A stretch of DNA of 64,000 nt from Thalassospira alkalitolerans (GTDB taxonomy: Bacteria > Pseudomonadota > Alphaproteobacteria > Rhodospirillales > Thalassospiraceae), in NCBI RefSeq assembly GCF_002115745.1, contig NZ_JFKB01000006.1, positions 62,001 through 126,000 of the forward strand. Direction: 5' to 3'. This document shows positions 29,011 through 37,665 of the stretch, piece by piece; position 1 is the stretch's first letter; every line of letters starts with the position of its first letter. The notes beneath the pieces are model-generated. The model had not been told where the DNA came from and did not search any database. It saw nothing but the letters and a program-made list of their open reading frames with translations. The translations under genes and the position numbers were made by a program.

Positions 29011-30018
29011 ATGGCTATTCGCGTAGCGATTAATGGTTTTGGCCGTATTGGCCGTCTGGTTCTGCGTTCCATCGTTGAAAGCGGCCGCACCGATGTTGAA
29101 GTCGTTGCCATCAACGACCTTGGCGATGTCAATACCAATGCACATCTTCTGAAATACGATTCCGTACACGGTGTTCTGGCCAACGACGTCAAAGCCGAAG
29201 GCAATGACCTTGTGATCGACGGCAAAGCCATCAAGGTGTGCTCGGAACGTGATCCGGCGAACCTTCCCTGGGCCGAACTGAAAGTTGATATCGCATTTGA
29301 ATGCACCGGTATCTTCCTTGACGAAGCCGGCGCTGGTAAACACCTGACCGCAGGTGCAAAACGCGTTCTGATTTCTGCCCCGGCCAAAGGCGATATCAAA
29401 ACTGTTGTTTACGGTGTCAACAGCGACAGCCTGACCGCATCGGACATCATCGTTTCAAACGCTTCCTGCACCACCAACTGCCTTGCGCCGGTTGCAGACG
29501 TTCTGAACAAGACCGTTGGTATCACCAAGGGCTTTATGACCACCGTTCACGCCTTTACTGGCGATCAGAACACGGTCGATAGCCTGCACAAGGATATGCG
29601 CCGTGCGCGTGCGGCATCGCTTTCGATGATCCCGACCTCGACCGGTGCTGCCAAGGCTGTTGGTCTGGTTTTGCCGGAACTGAACGGCAAACTTGATGGC
29701 ACCTCGGTCCGCGTTCCGACCCCGAATGTCTCGATGATCGATCTGACCTTTGTTGCCGGTCGCGATACCACGGTTGATGAAATCAATGCTGCGATCAAAA
29801 CCGCTGCCAATGGCCCGCTTAAAGGCGTTCTGGGCGTCAATGAAGCGCCGCTGGTTTCGATTGATTTCAATCACAACCCGAACAGCTCGACCTTTGATGC
29901 GACCCAGACCCAGGTTATCGGTGGCAACTTTGTTCGCATCCTGTCTTGGTATGACAACGAATGGGGCTTCTCGAACCGTATGAGCGACACCGCTGTCGCC
30001 ATGGCGAAGTTCCTTTAA
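29011..30018 (+). CDS. gap: Glyceraldehyde-3-phosphate dehydrogenase, type I
   Basis: This enzyme oxidises glyceraldehyde-3-phosphate to 1,3-bisphosphoglycerate with NAD(P). The Rossmann motif INGFGRIGRLVLR is at the N-terminus, and the catalytic Cys lies in SNASCTTNCLAPVADVL. The C-terminus WYDNEWGFSNRM is canonical. The product has 335 residues. GGAGG stands six bases before the ATG. It is followed by a terminator. Confidence 0.97.
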   Translation: MAIRVAINGFGRIGRLVLRSIVESGRTDVEVVAINDLGDVNTNAHLLKYDSVHGVLANDVKAEGNDLVIDGKAIKVCSERDPANLPWAELKVDIAFECTGIFLDEAGAGKHLTAGAKRVLISAPAKGDIKTVVYGVNSDSLTASDIIVSNASCTTNCLAPVADVLNKTVGITKGFMTTVHAFTGDQNTVDSLHKDMRRARAASLSMIPTSTGAAKAVGLVLPELNGKLDGTSVRVPTPNVSMIDLTFVAGRDTTVDEINAAIKTAANGPLKGVLGVNEAPLVSIDFNHNPNSSTFDATQTQVIGGNFVRILSWYDNEWGFSNRMSDTAVAMAKFL

Positions 30019-30042
30019 TCTTCCGGCAGATGATCTGATTGG

Positions 30043-30082
30043 AAATGCCCGAAGTCGTGACTGCTTCGGGCATTTTCGTTTC
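30043..30082 (+). terminator. Terminator after gap
   Basis: AAATGCCCGAAGT and GCTTCGGGCATTT form the stem, followed by TCGTTTCT. It lies inside the possible upstream extension of the next gene, which argues against that extension. Confidence 0.85.
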
Positions 30083-30110
30083 TGCCCACCCGCCCGAAAG
30101 GACCCCGCCC

Positions 30111-30833
30111 ATGAGCCTGTTGTTTAAAGAACTCGACTATCGGCCGACGGCAATGGGGGTTCTCAGTCTGCGCAGGCGGCGTGAATTGACCCTTGATATC
30201 GACGTCTATGAAATCAAGCTTGATGACGAATATCTGATGTCGAGCCTGTTTACAGATGCCGAAATTGCGCTGGCCGATCTTGGCCTTGCCGAACTTTCAG
30301 GCGACAATCTTGACGTCGTGGTCGGCGGACTTGGTCTTGGCTACACCGCCAAGGCGGCCCTTGATAATCCGGCGGTTGGCAAACTGGCCGTCATTGATAC
30401 CTTGGCCGAAGTCATTGAATGGCATCAAAACGGATTACTGCCCCTTGGACCACAGCTTTCAGGTGATCCGCGCTGTTCACTCGTACATGGCGACTTTTTT
30501 GCTGCATCGCTGGCGCAAACGCTTGGTATGGATCCGGCCCGGCCCGATACCCGCCACGATGCGATCCTGCTTGATATTGATCATTCCCCGGCAAATGTCC
30601 TGCATCCCGATCATGCACGGCTTTATACCGAAGATGGCCTAAAACAACTTGCAAGCCATCTGACCCCGGGGGGGATTTTTGCCCTGTGGTCAACCGAACT
30701 GCCTGACCCGGCGTTCGAGGCCAAGCTCGCAACGGCCTTTGCCACCTATCGGTCCGATGTTATTACCTTTAAGCATCCGGTTCTGGACCGCGAAGATATC
30801 AATACGGTTTATGTCGCCCGCAAAGCCGCATAA
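30111..30833 (+). CDS. Spermidine synthase-like class I methyltransferase fold protein
   Basis: This 240-residue protein has a SAM/decarboxy-SAM-binding-like fold: motif I is VVVGGLGLGYTAKAAL, followed by LAVIDTLAEVIEWHQ and a later DAILLDIDHSPANVLHPDHARLYT acidic loop. The family is annotated as spermidine-synthase-like in alphaproteobacteria, but no polyamine substrate is shown and the canonical catalytic Asp arrangement cannot be confirmed. The start at 30111 has GAAAGGA upstream; longer in-frame starts run through the gap terminator. Confidence 0.75.
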   Translation: MSLLFKELDYRPTAMGVLSLRRRRELTLDIDVYEIKLDDEYLMSSLFTDAEIALADLGLAELSGDNLDVVVGGLGLGYTAKAALDNPAVGKLAVIDTLAEVIEWHQNGLLPLGPQLSGDPRCSLVHGDFFAASLAQTLGMDPARPDTRHDAILLDIDHSPANVLHPDHARLYTEDGLKQLASHLTPGGIFALWSTELPDPAFEAKLATAFATYRSDVITFKHPVLDREDINTVYVARKAA

Positions 30834-30901
30834 GCGGAACGGATTACACATCACGGATCATCGCACTTGTATGCGGTACCCATCATGATAATTTTTGCAA
30901 A

Positions 30902-31333
30902 ATGATGTCAGACAACCATTTGCTTATCCGCATTCACGGCATGGCCGGGGGGCAATCGGCCTGCCGGGTCATCGAGAATGGAAAAATCAAATTCCTGTCG
31001 CCAGAAAACGCCGGAATTGCACTTGGTGCACAGTGGTTTGCAACGATCCTGACCAATTTGCGCAAAGCTTTTCCAACGTGCGATATCCACGGCACCCTTG
31101 ACTGCCGGGGGCGCCTTTCCTCTGCACTGGCGGCAATGGAAACCGGCATTGATGCCGTTCTGATCGACGCCGGTTCGCATGATTTGATGGCACAGATCGA
31201 AAGCCTTGGCGCGAAATCGGGATGCACGGTTATGCGCGACCTGCCCGCAACAGAACATGTTTATGAAACCGGCGATGATTACCTGCCAGCACAGGAACTA
31301 GATCGGCGGTTGGCGGCATTTTTGGCTCGGTGA
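30902..31333 (+). CDS. Conserved hypothetical protein upstream of thiE
   Basis: This is a 143-residue, probably soluble alpha/beta protein with no signal peptide and no domain I recognise. Visible points are IRIHGMAGGQSACRVIENG at the N-terminus and DIHGTLDCRGRLSSALAAMETGIDAVLIDAG in the middle, reminiscent of a small Rossmann-like or periplasmic-binding-like half-domain. It is encoded 59 bp before thiE on the same strand and probably co-transcribed. Start candidates are the adjacent ATGs at 30902 and 30905. Confidence 0.65.
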   Translation: MMSDNHLLIRIHGMAGGQSACRVIENGKIKFLSPENAGIALGAQWFATILTNLRKAFPTCDIHGTLDCRGRLSSALAAMETGIDAVLIDAGSHDLMAQIESLGAKSGCTVMRDLPATEHVYETGDDYLPAQELDRRLAAFLAR

Positions 31334-31392
31334 TTGCCAAAAGCGTGACCAAGGGTTACATGATACGCAGTTTTTGATCAGGAATAACCATT

Positions 31393-32040
31393 GTGAACGC
31401 TGACGACCAAACTGGCCTTTATCTTTTGACCCCGCCGAAAATCGATCTGGCTGTGTTTTCAGACCGCTTGAAATCCGTACTCGATACCGGGGCAATTGAT
31501 TGTTTGCAGCTGCGCCTGAAAGACATTTCCGATGACGATGTCCGCAAGGCCATTGATGCAATCCTGCCGCTTTGCTCGGATCGCGATATTCCGCTGATCC
31601 TGAATGACCGTCCCGATATTGCAAAAAAATCGGGCTGCGACGGGGTTCACATTGGTGAAGACGACACCGGTTACGACGAAGCCCGCGCCATCATGGGCGA
31701 CGAGCATATCGTTGGCGTATCTTGCTATGACAGTCGCCATCGCGCGATGGAACTGGGCGAAAAGGGTGCTGATTACGTTGCTTTCGGGGCGTTCTATCCA
31801 ACCGAAACCAAAGAAGCCAAAACCAGCGTCACCCCGGAAATTCTTGAAATCTGGACGACCTTTACCACCGTTCCCTGTGTTGCCATTGGTGGCATCACCG
31901 CCGAAAACCTTGGCCCGATCGTAGCCGCAGGTGCCGATTTCATTGCGGTAACCGCCGGTGTCTGGAACCATCCAGATGGTCCGGAAGCCGGGGCAAAAGC
32001 AATCAAACTCGCAATTGCAACGGCCTTTGACGATCTGTAA
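31393..32040 (+). CDS. thiE: Thiamine-phosphate synthase
   Basis: ThiE joins hydroxymethylpyrimidine pyrophosphate and thiazole phosphate to form thiamine phosphate. This 215-residue TIM barrel begins at a GTG with AGGA upstream. It shows LQLRLKD, LILNDRPDIAKKSGCDGVHIGEDD (pyrophosphate and Mg site), VGVSCYDS, YVAFGAFYPTETK and VAIGGITAENL. No TPP riboswitch was seen and no other thiamine genes are near. Note that transketolase in this window needs TPP. Confidence 0.92.
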   Translation: MNADDQTGLYLLTPPKIDLAVFSDRLKSVLDTGAIDCLQLRLKDISDDDVRKAIDAILPLCSDRDIPLILNDRPDIAKKSGCDGVHIGEDDTGYDEARAIMGDEHIVGVSCYDSRHRAMELGEKGADYVAFGAFYPTETKEAKTSVTPEILEIWTTFTTVPCVAIGGITAENLGPIVAAGADFIAVTAGVWNHPDGPEAGAKAIKLAIATAFDDL

Positions 32041-32243
32041 GCGATCGCGTATTTTGGCGCCTTAACGGCTTTTTTCTTGGACAATTTGACACCAGCCATG
32101 CGCGAATGACGGTTTGCCATGCGCGCAAATCCTGATCAATCTGCTTGCAGCAAATTCACCAAACTGGTAGTTAGGCGCGACTTTAATGGGGCATGTACCC
32201 TGCTTACATCGTGAATCTGTGATCTGAAAGAACGGTTGGTGCC

Positions 32244-32810
32244 ATGAAAATCAACGGCAACGAAATCCGTCCGGGTAACCTTATCGAACATAAAGGTGCC
32301 CTGTGGCGTGCGGTAAAATGCCAGGCTGTGAAGCCGGGTAAAGGCGGTGCGTTTAACCAGGTTGAGCTCAAAGACATTCGTAGCGGCACCAAGCTGAACG
32401 AACGTTTCCGTGCAACGGAAACCGTCGAACGCGTTCGTCTGGAACAGAAAGAATACAGCTATCTGTTTGCCGATGGTGACATGATCACCTTCATGGACAG
32501 CGAAACCTATGACCAGATCACAGTTAATTCCGAACTTGTTGGCGAACCGGTTGTATATCTTCAGGATGGCATGGTTGTTACAATCGAATCTTTCGACGAC
32601 GAACCGCTTGCGGTGACGCTTCCGGAACAGGTTGTTTTCCAGATCGTCGAAGCCGATGCCGTCGTCAAAGGTCAAACCCAATCTTCTTCGTTCAAGCCAG
32701 CCGTTCTTGAGAATGGCGTTCGCGTTATGGTGCCGCCGCATATTGAATCCGGTACGCGCATCGTCGTGAACACCGTCGAAGGCACCTATGTCGAGCGCGC
32801 CAAAGATTAA
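32244..32810 (+). CDS. efp: Elongation factor P
   Basis: EF-P relieves ribosome stalling at polyproline. The 188-residue protein has the three-domain EF-P layout; the loop [12 protein letters not shown] carries Lys 33 at the modification position, the type that is usually beta-lysylated by EpmA. The C-terminus is [21 protein letters not shown]-like. The gene opens a pair with the inositol monophosphatase 42 bp downstream. TolA and the OmpA-like protein at 33931 are very Pro-rich and likely depend on EF-P (inference). Confidence 0.96.
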   Translation: MKINGNEIRPGNLIEHKGALWRAVKCQAVKPGKGGAFNQVELKDIRSGTKLNERFRATETVERVRLEQKEYSYLFADGDMITFMDSETYDQITVNSELVGEPVVYLQDGMVVTIESFDDEPLAVTLPEQVVFQIVEADAVVKGQTQSSSFKPAVLENGVRVMVPPHIESGTRIVVNTVEGTYVERAKD

Positions 32811-32852
32811 TCTGGCCGACACTTTTCACTTTTAAACACCGGGAGACGAACC

Positions 32853-33662
32853 GTGCGTGGTGCCGCCCGTCGTTCAGCAAATATCAATGTCATGTTCAAG
32901 GCCGTCGAAAAGGCAGCCTATGGACTTAAACGCGACTTCGGTGAAGTCGAAAACCTTCAGGTCTCAATGAAAGGCCCGGCAGATTTCGTATCGTCGGCCG
33001 ATCTGCGAGCAGAAAAACGCCTGCGCGAAGAACTTGAACGTGCGCGTCCGGGCTATGGTTTCCTTCTGGAAGAAGGCGGCGAAATCAAGGGCTCCGATCC
33101 GGAGCATCGCTGGATCATCGATCCGCTTGATGGCACCACCAACTTCCTGCACGGCATTCCGCATTTTGCGATTTCCGTGGCCCTGCAAAAGGGTGACGAA
33201 ATCATCGCTGGCATCATTTATGATGTCGCCAAAGATGAGTTCTTCTGGGCTGAGAAAGGCGTTGGCGCCTATCTTGATAACCGTCGCCTGCGCGTTTCGG
33301 GCCGTCGCCGCCTAAGCGAATGCGTTCTGGCCTGTGGTGTGCCCCATATCGGACATGGCGATCACGCCGTATTCGAAAAGCAACTGCATTCCATCATGGA
33401 TCGTTGTGCCGGTGTTCGCCGTATGGGTGCCGCATCGCTTGATCTGGCCTATGTTGCGGCCGGTCGCTTTGATGGTTACTGGGAATCGCATATCAATTCA
33501 TGGGACATTGCAGCAGGCCTGCTTATGATCACCGAGGCCGGTGGTTATGTCCGTGACGCCAAAGGTGGCACCAACATGCTTGGCACCGGAAGCGTCGTTG
33601 CCGCCAACGACTATATCCAACCGGTTCTGGCCAAAGCACTGAAAAAGGCTGTTACCGAGTAA
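32853..33662 (+). CDS. suhB: Inositol monophosphatase family protein (SuhB-like)
   Basis: This is a Mg-dependent, Li-sensitive type phosphatase fold of 269 residues. Metal-binding motifs are EEGGEIKGSDPEHRWIIDPLDGTTNFLHG and, near the C-terminus, WDIAAGLLMITEAGG. E. coli SuhB also acts in rRNA antitermination; which role applies here is unknown. The start is GTG at 32853, preceded by GGGAG. A terminator follows. Confidence 0.9.
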   Translation: MRGAARRSANINVMFKAVEKAAYGLKRDFGEVENLQVSMKGPADFVSSADLRAEKRLREELERARPGYGFLLEEGGEIKGSDPEHRWIIDPLDGTTNFLHGIPHFAISVALQKGDEIIAGIIYDVAKDEFFWAEKGVGAYLDNRRLRVSGRRRLSECVLACGVPHIGHGDHAVFEKQLHSIMDRCAGVRRMGAASLDLAYVAAGRFDGYWESHINSWDIAAGLLMITEAGGYVRDAKGGTNMLGTGSVVAANDYIQPVLAKALKKAVTE

Positions 33663-33689
33663 GTATCAGCTTTTGTTACCGTTTTTTTA

Positions 33690-33728
33690 AAAGGGCATCC
33701 CTGCATTGGCACGGATGCCCTTTTTACA
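33690..33728 (+). terminator. Terminator after suhB
   Basis: AAAAGGGCATCC and GGATGCCCTTTTT form a stem with a short loop and a T-run. Confidence 0.9.
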
Positions 33729-33930
33729 TTCAGGCTCACAGACAAGGTCAAAGCGGTTGTTCATTATGTTGCTCTAAGCTATGGTGCTTGGGGTCTTCTG
33801 ATCAAAATATCGGGCCTGACCAACAGGGATGGCACAATGAACAAAGAACACTGTGCCAAAAGATCGACACAAAACTGTGCATTATAAAATAATGTGTTCA
33901 AACACAGGGTATTAAGGGGCCTGCGATTTG

Positions 33931-35163
33931 ATGATGGGGTATTCCAAGATTTCGGTGCTGGCATTAATGACAGCACTGGGTGGCAACCTGATTGCCAGCG
34001 GCAGCGCATCTGCGCAGCAATACACCCCCGTTTCTGTCAATGACAGCGTTCAGGTAAACTGGGACGTTGCGGATGGATTTGGCGGGCAGCCAACCGTACC
34101 TAACTATCTTTCACCCTCGGTTTCGCGTGATCATATTTCGGTGCCCGGCAGCGATCTGATCTTTCCGCAAACCCGTCCGCATTCCGAATTCCTTGCCGCA
34201 GATCGCTTTGCGCAGAATGTCGGTGGCACGTCTTATGATGACGGATTCGAAACCGTGGTAATTGACGGTTCGGGCGAAAATGGTATCCCGTCCCAATCAC
34301 AGTTCTATGGCGTTCCGGGTATTGCAACCGCACAGCCGTTTGATGATGGCGCAAACCAGATCATCACCCTGCATCAACCAACACCAACTGCTGCACCTCG
34401 GGCCAAGCCAACCAAACAGGCCGCTCCGGCTGCGCAAATTGCAACATCCCAAAACACCGGCAATGCGCCGATGCCTCTTGCCAAACCCGCGCCGAAACCG
34501 GCAGCTGAATTGGCCGAAGCACCAATGGCCGAACCGGCTCCGACCGCCCCAAAGGTAGAAACCAAACCGGCACCGGTAGAACCACCAAAGGCACCGCCAC
34601 TTCCGGCCAAGGAAACCAAACCGGCACCGCCGCCCCCGGCACCAACCCAGGTAATTCCGAATAAATCGAACGTGCCCGTGGCACCAAGCCCGGCACCCGA
34701 TACCACCACATCGCCGCAAAAGATGCTTGAACAGCAATCGAACGCGGTACCAGCTGCCCCGGCACCTGTTGCTCCGGCACCAAAACCGGTGGCTGAAACC
34801 GCATCGGTTCCGCCTGCGACCAAGGACCCGGTTACATCTGTCCCATCGGGCAGTGGCGAATACAGTCTGGCATTTGGTTCGGGCAGTTTCGAATTGAACA
34901 ACGCAGCCCGCAGCCAGCTTGACAACATCGTCAAAGCTATGGGCAGCGATGACAGCCTGCGCATTCAGCTTCAGGCCTATGCCGAAGGCGATTCAAACAA
35001 CGCCAGCAAGGCACGCCGACTTTCGCTTTCGCGTGCATTGCAGGTCCGTTCCTATCTAATCGATAAAGGTGTGCGGTCCACCCGCATTGATGTCCGGGCG
35101 CTGGGCGCGAATGTGCAGTCCGGTCCGGCTGACCGTGTCGATATCAAAACCGTTCAACGCTAG
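33931..35163 (+). CDS. Periplasmic Pro-rich protein with OmpA-like C-terminal domain
   Basis: This 410-residue exported protein has a signal peptide (MTALGGNLIASGSASAQQ, cleavage after ASA). An N-terminal region of about 125 residues is of unknown fold. About 150 residues of Pro/Ala/Lys-rich low-complexity linker follow, and then an OmpA-like domain (YSLAFGSGSFELNNAARSQL to the end). In the OmpA domain the Arg of the LSLSRALQVRSYL segment is kept, but the usual GHTD loop reads AYAEGD, so peptidoglycan binding may be altered. It is encoded 12 bp before the MotA/ExbB-like gene and is probably part of the same machine. Confidence 0.75.
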   Translation: MMGYSKISVLALMTALGGNLIASGSASAQQYTPVSVNDSVQVNWDVADGFGGQPTVPNYLSPSVSRDHISVPGSDLIFPQTRPHSEFLAADRFAQNVGGTSYDDGFETVVIDGSGENGIPSQSQFYGVPGIATAQPFDDGANQIITLHQPTPTAAPRAKPTKQAAPAAQIATSQNTGNAPMPLAKPAPKPAAELAEAPMAEPAPTAPKVETKPAPVEPPKAPPLPAKETKPAPPPPAPTQVIPNKSNVPVAPSPAPDTTTSPQKMLEQQSNAVPAAPAPVAPAPKPVAETASVPPATKDPVTSVPSGSGEYSLAFGSGSFELNNAARSQLDNIVKAMGSDDSLRIQLQAYAEGDSNNASKARRLSLSRALQVRSYLIDKGVRSTRIDVRALGANVQSGPADRVDIKTVQR

Positions 35164-35175
35164 GATTAATCCGTC

Positions 35176-36360
35176 ATGAGCAATAATTCGGCCAATGGCA
35201 TGGCAAACCTTCCTGCCATTACCAAACCGGGAAGCTATCTGACGCGTATGGCGATTTTTACCGCCATCATTGTTGGTGTTGGCGCATTGCTGTTTCCGGC
35301 GTTGTCTGATGCGTTCATGGCCAATGCCGTCCTGAACGGTCTGATCCTTGGCGTGTTTGTGGTTGGCGTGATTTATACTTTCCGTATGGTTGCAGCCCTA
35401 TCGTCGGAAGTCACCTGGATCGAGGATTTCCGACGTAATCGTCCGGGCCTGACATCACAGGTTCCGCCGAAACTTCTGTTGCCGATGGCACGCATGATGG
35501 CCGAACAGCGTCGTGACCGCCCGCAACTGTCGACCATGGCGACCCGTACCATTCTGGATTCGATCCGGTCACGTCTGGATGAAAGCCGCGAATTATCGCG
35601 CTATGTCGTCGGGCTTCTGGTTTTCCTTGGCCTGCTTGGTACCTTCTGGGGGCTGCTTCAGACCGTAAACTCGGTCGCCAATGTGATTGGTGACGTCAAT
35701 GTCGGGTCGGGCCAGAACATCGATCTGTGGTTCAACGAACTAAAACAAGGTCTGGCAGAACCGCTTGGCGGCATGGGAACGGCGTTTTCGTCATCCCTGT
35801 TCGGTCTTGCCGGGTCGCTATCTCTTGGCCTGATTGATATGCAGGCCGGTCAGGCACAGAACCGGTTCTTTAACGAACTTGAAGAATGGCTTTCTGGCTT
35901 TACCCGCCTGTCATCGGGTGGTCCGATTTCGGATGGCGAACAATCGGTTCCAGCTTATCTTTCGGCTCTGATCGAACAGATGGCTGACAATATGGAAGGG
36001 TTGCAAAACTCGATCCAGCGATCCGAAACATCCCAGATCAAATCACACAACACTCTGATTGATCTTGCGGACAAGCTTTCGACCCTGACCGATCAGATGA
36101 AGGCCGAACAGCAATTGATGGTCAAGCTGGCGGAAAATCAGATGCATCTGAAGCCAGTACTTGATCAGCTTTCCGATTCGATGAAAATCGGCAGCTTTGG
36201 CATTGATGACAATACACGTGCCCATATCCGGTCACTTGACAACACCCTTGGCCGGGTTGGCGAAGAATTGACACTGGGCCGCCAACAATCGACCCAGGAA
36301 ATCAGAAGCGAAATCAAGCTTCTAGCCCGGACCATCGCCGCGATCGCCGAGGAGGGCTGA
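35176..36360 (+). CDS. MotA/TolQ/ExbB-family proton channel-like protein
   Basis: The product has 394 residues with two N-terminal membrane helices (AIFTAIIVGVGALLFPAL and ANAVLNGLILGVFVVGVIY), a cytoplasmic loop, and two more helices in the conserved channel region (YVVGLLVFLGLLGTFWGLLQ and GMGTAFSSSLFGLAGSLSLG). A C-terminal cytoplasmic tail of about 120 residues is predicted helical (QIKSHNTLIDLADKLSTL and on). GTFWGLLQT and GMGTAFSSSLFGL are the MotA/TolQ signatures. It ends 4 bp before its MotB-like partner. It is neither TolQ (already present at 14930) nor a flagellar MotA by context. Confidence 0.82.
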   Translation: MSNNSANGMANLPAITKPGSYLTRMAIFTAIIVGVGALLFPALSDAFMANAVLNGLILGVFVVGVIYTFRMVAALSSEVTWIEDFRRNRPGLTSQVPPKLLLPMARMMAEQRRDRPQLSTMATRTILDSIRSRLDESRELSRYVVGLLVFLGLLGTFWGLLQTVNSVANVIGDVNVGSGQNIDLWFNELKQGLAEPLGGMGTAFSSSLFGLAGSLSLGLIDMQAGQAQNRFFNELEEWLSGFTRLSSGGPISDGEQSVPAYLSALIEQMADNMEGLQNSIQRSETSQIKSHNTLIDLADKLSTLTDQMKAEQQLMVKLAENQMHLKPVLDQLSDSMKIGSFGIDDNTRAHIRSLDNTLGRVGEELTLGRQQSTQEIRSEIKLLARTIAAIAEEG

Positions 36361-36364
36361 TCGT

Positions 36365-37528
36365 ATGTCCGGGTTGTCACGCCGCCGCAATCGCGACGTC
36401 AACACCTGGCCGGGCTTTGTAGATGCCTTGGCCACGCTGTTGATGGTGATCATTTTCCTGCTGATGATTTTTGTTGTCGCGCAGGTTTATCTGGGCGCAG
36501 CCCTTTCGGGTCGCGATCAGGCATTAAGCGATCTGACTGCACAGGTGAACGAGTTGACCAATCTTTTGTCGCTTGAACGCACCAACAATCAGCGCATGGA
36601 ACTTGAACTGACCCAGCTGAGCACCGAGCTTTCCAACACCAGTGATCAGCGTGACGACCTGAAAAACCGGGCCGCCGCACTGGCAAGCCAGCTTGCAAAT
36701 GCCGAAATGTCCACCGACGAGCTTGAGAAAAAGCTATTGGCAGCCGTCGCCTCGCTTGAGGACAAAGAAGCTGAGCTAAGTACTGCACGCGAAAAGGCCA
36801 ATGATCAGATTGCCGATCAGGAAACCCGCATCAACGACCTTGCCGCCCTGCTGGCATCCCGCGCTGCCGAACTTGACGACGAGAAAAAGCTAAGTACCGA
36901 AGCACAGGCACAGGTCGCGGCCCTTAATCAGCAAATGCTCGCCCTGCGTCAGCAGCTTCAGAAAATCGAAGCCGCGCTTGAAGCATCCGAACGCGAAAAT
37001 TCTGACAAACAGGCCCAGATCGTCAATCTTGGTCAACGCCTGAACGCAGCACTGGCGACCAAGGTTGCCGAATTGCAGCGTTATCGGTCGGAATTCTTTG
37101 GCCGGCTTCGCGAAGTTCTGGGTGATCGCCAGGATATCCGGGTCGTCGGGGACCGCTTTGTCTTCCAATCCGAAGTTCTGTTTGGCTCTGGCTCGTCTGA
37201 TCTTGGCCTTGAAGGACAGGAACAATTGGCCAAGCTTGGCGATACGCTTACGACCATTGCATCGGAAATTCCCGATGACATTGATTGGGTGATGCGTGTT
37301 GATGGCCATACCGACAAGGTGCCAATCCGCAATCTGAAATTCGCCTCGAACTGGGAACTGTCATCGGCACGTGCAATTTCGGTTGTCAAATTCCTGATCG
37401 AACGTGGAGTCCCGCCAAATCGATTGGTTGCCGCTGGCTTTGGCGAATACCAGCCACTTGATAACCGCGACGACGAAATCGCGTACCGCCGCAACCGCCG
37501 TATCGAATTCAAGATCACCGAACGATAA
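36365..37528 (+). CDS. MotB/OmpA-like stator partner with long periplasmic coiled coil
   Basis: The product has 387 residues. A short basic cytoplasmic start leads to a single membrane helix, WPGFVDALATLLMVIIFLLMIFVV, whose Asp in FVDALATLL is at the MotB proton-carrying position. A coiled coil of about 170 residues follows (QLANAEMSTDELEKKLLAAV and so on), then an OmpA-like peptidoglycan-binding domain with VDGHTDKVP, WELSSARAISVVKFL and a YRRNRRIEFKI end. It pairs with the channel gene 4 bp upstream. The long coiled coil would put the peptidoglycan anchor far from the membrane. The partner machine is unknown. Confidence 0.85.
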   Translation: MSGLSRRRNRDVNTWPGFVDALATLLMVIIFLLMIFVVAQVYLGAALSGRDQALSDLTAQVNELTNLLSLERTNNQRMELELTQLSTELSNTSDQRDDLKNRAAALASQLANAEMSTDELEKKLLAAVASLEDKEAELSTAREKANDQIADQETRINDLAALLASRAAELDDEKKLSTEAQAQVAALNQQMLALRQQLQKIEAALEASERENSDKQAQIVNLGQRLNAALATKVAELQRYRSEFFGRLREVLGDRQDIRVVGDRFVFQSEVLFGSGSSDLGLEGQEQLAKLGDTLTTIASEIPDDIDWVMRVDGHTDKVPIRNLKFASNWELSSARAISVVKFLIERGVPPNRLVAAGFGEYQPLDNRDDEIAYRRNRRIEFKITER

Positions 37529-37547
37529 GTTCCAGAAAAACATTTCT

Positions 37548-37579
37548 AAAAAGAGCCCCATCTAACGGGCTCTTTTTTT
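37548..37579 (+). terminator. Terminator after the stator-like cluster
   Basis: AAAAAGAGCCC and GGGCTCTTTTTTT form the stem, with a run of seven Ts. Confidence 0.88.
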
Positions 37580-37665
37580 GTCGCCTACCACCATTTTAAG
37601 TAGAACTTAATGTTACTTTTTGCAAAATTAAAACTGATCGATTACACGTTCAAGGGGATAGTTTT

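Noticed and set aside
30039-30110. Upstream extension of the spermidine-synthase-like gene
   Set aside because: It would be encoded by the gap terminator hairpin; the ATG at 30111 has its own ribosome-binding site.
31300-31400. TPP riboswitch before thiE
   Set aside because: The 59-bp gap is too short and lacks the conserved CTGAGA and thi-box elements.
35176-37528. Zorya anti-phage system
   Set aside because: A ZorA/ZorB-like motor pair is plausible by fold, but no ZorC, ZorD or ZorE homologue follows; the next gene is an unrelated lipoprotein after a terminator.
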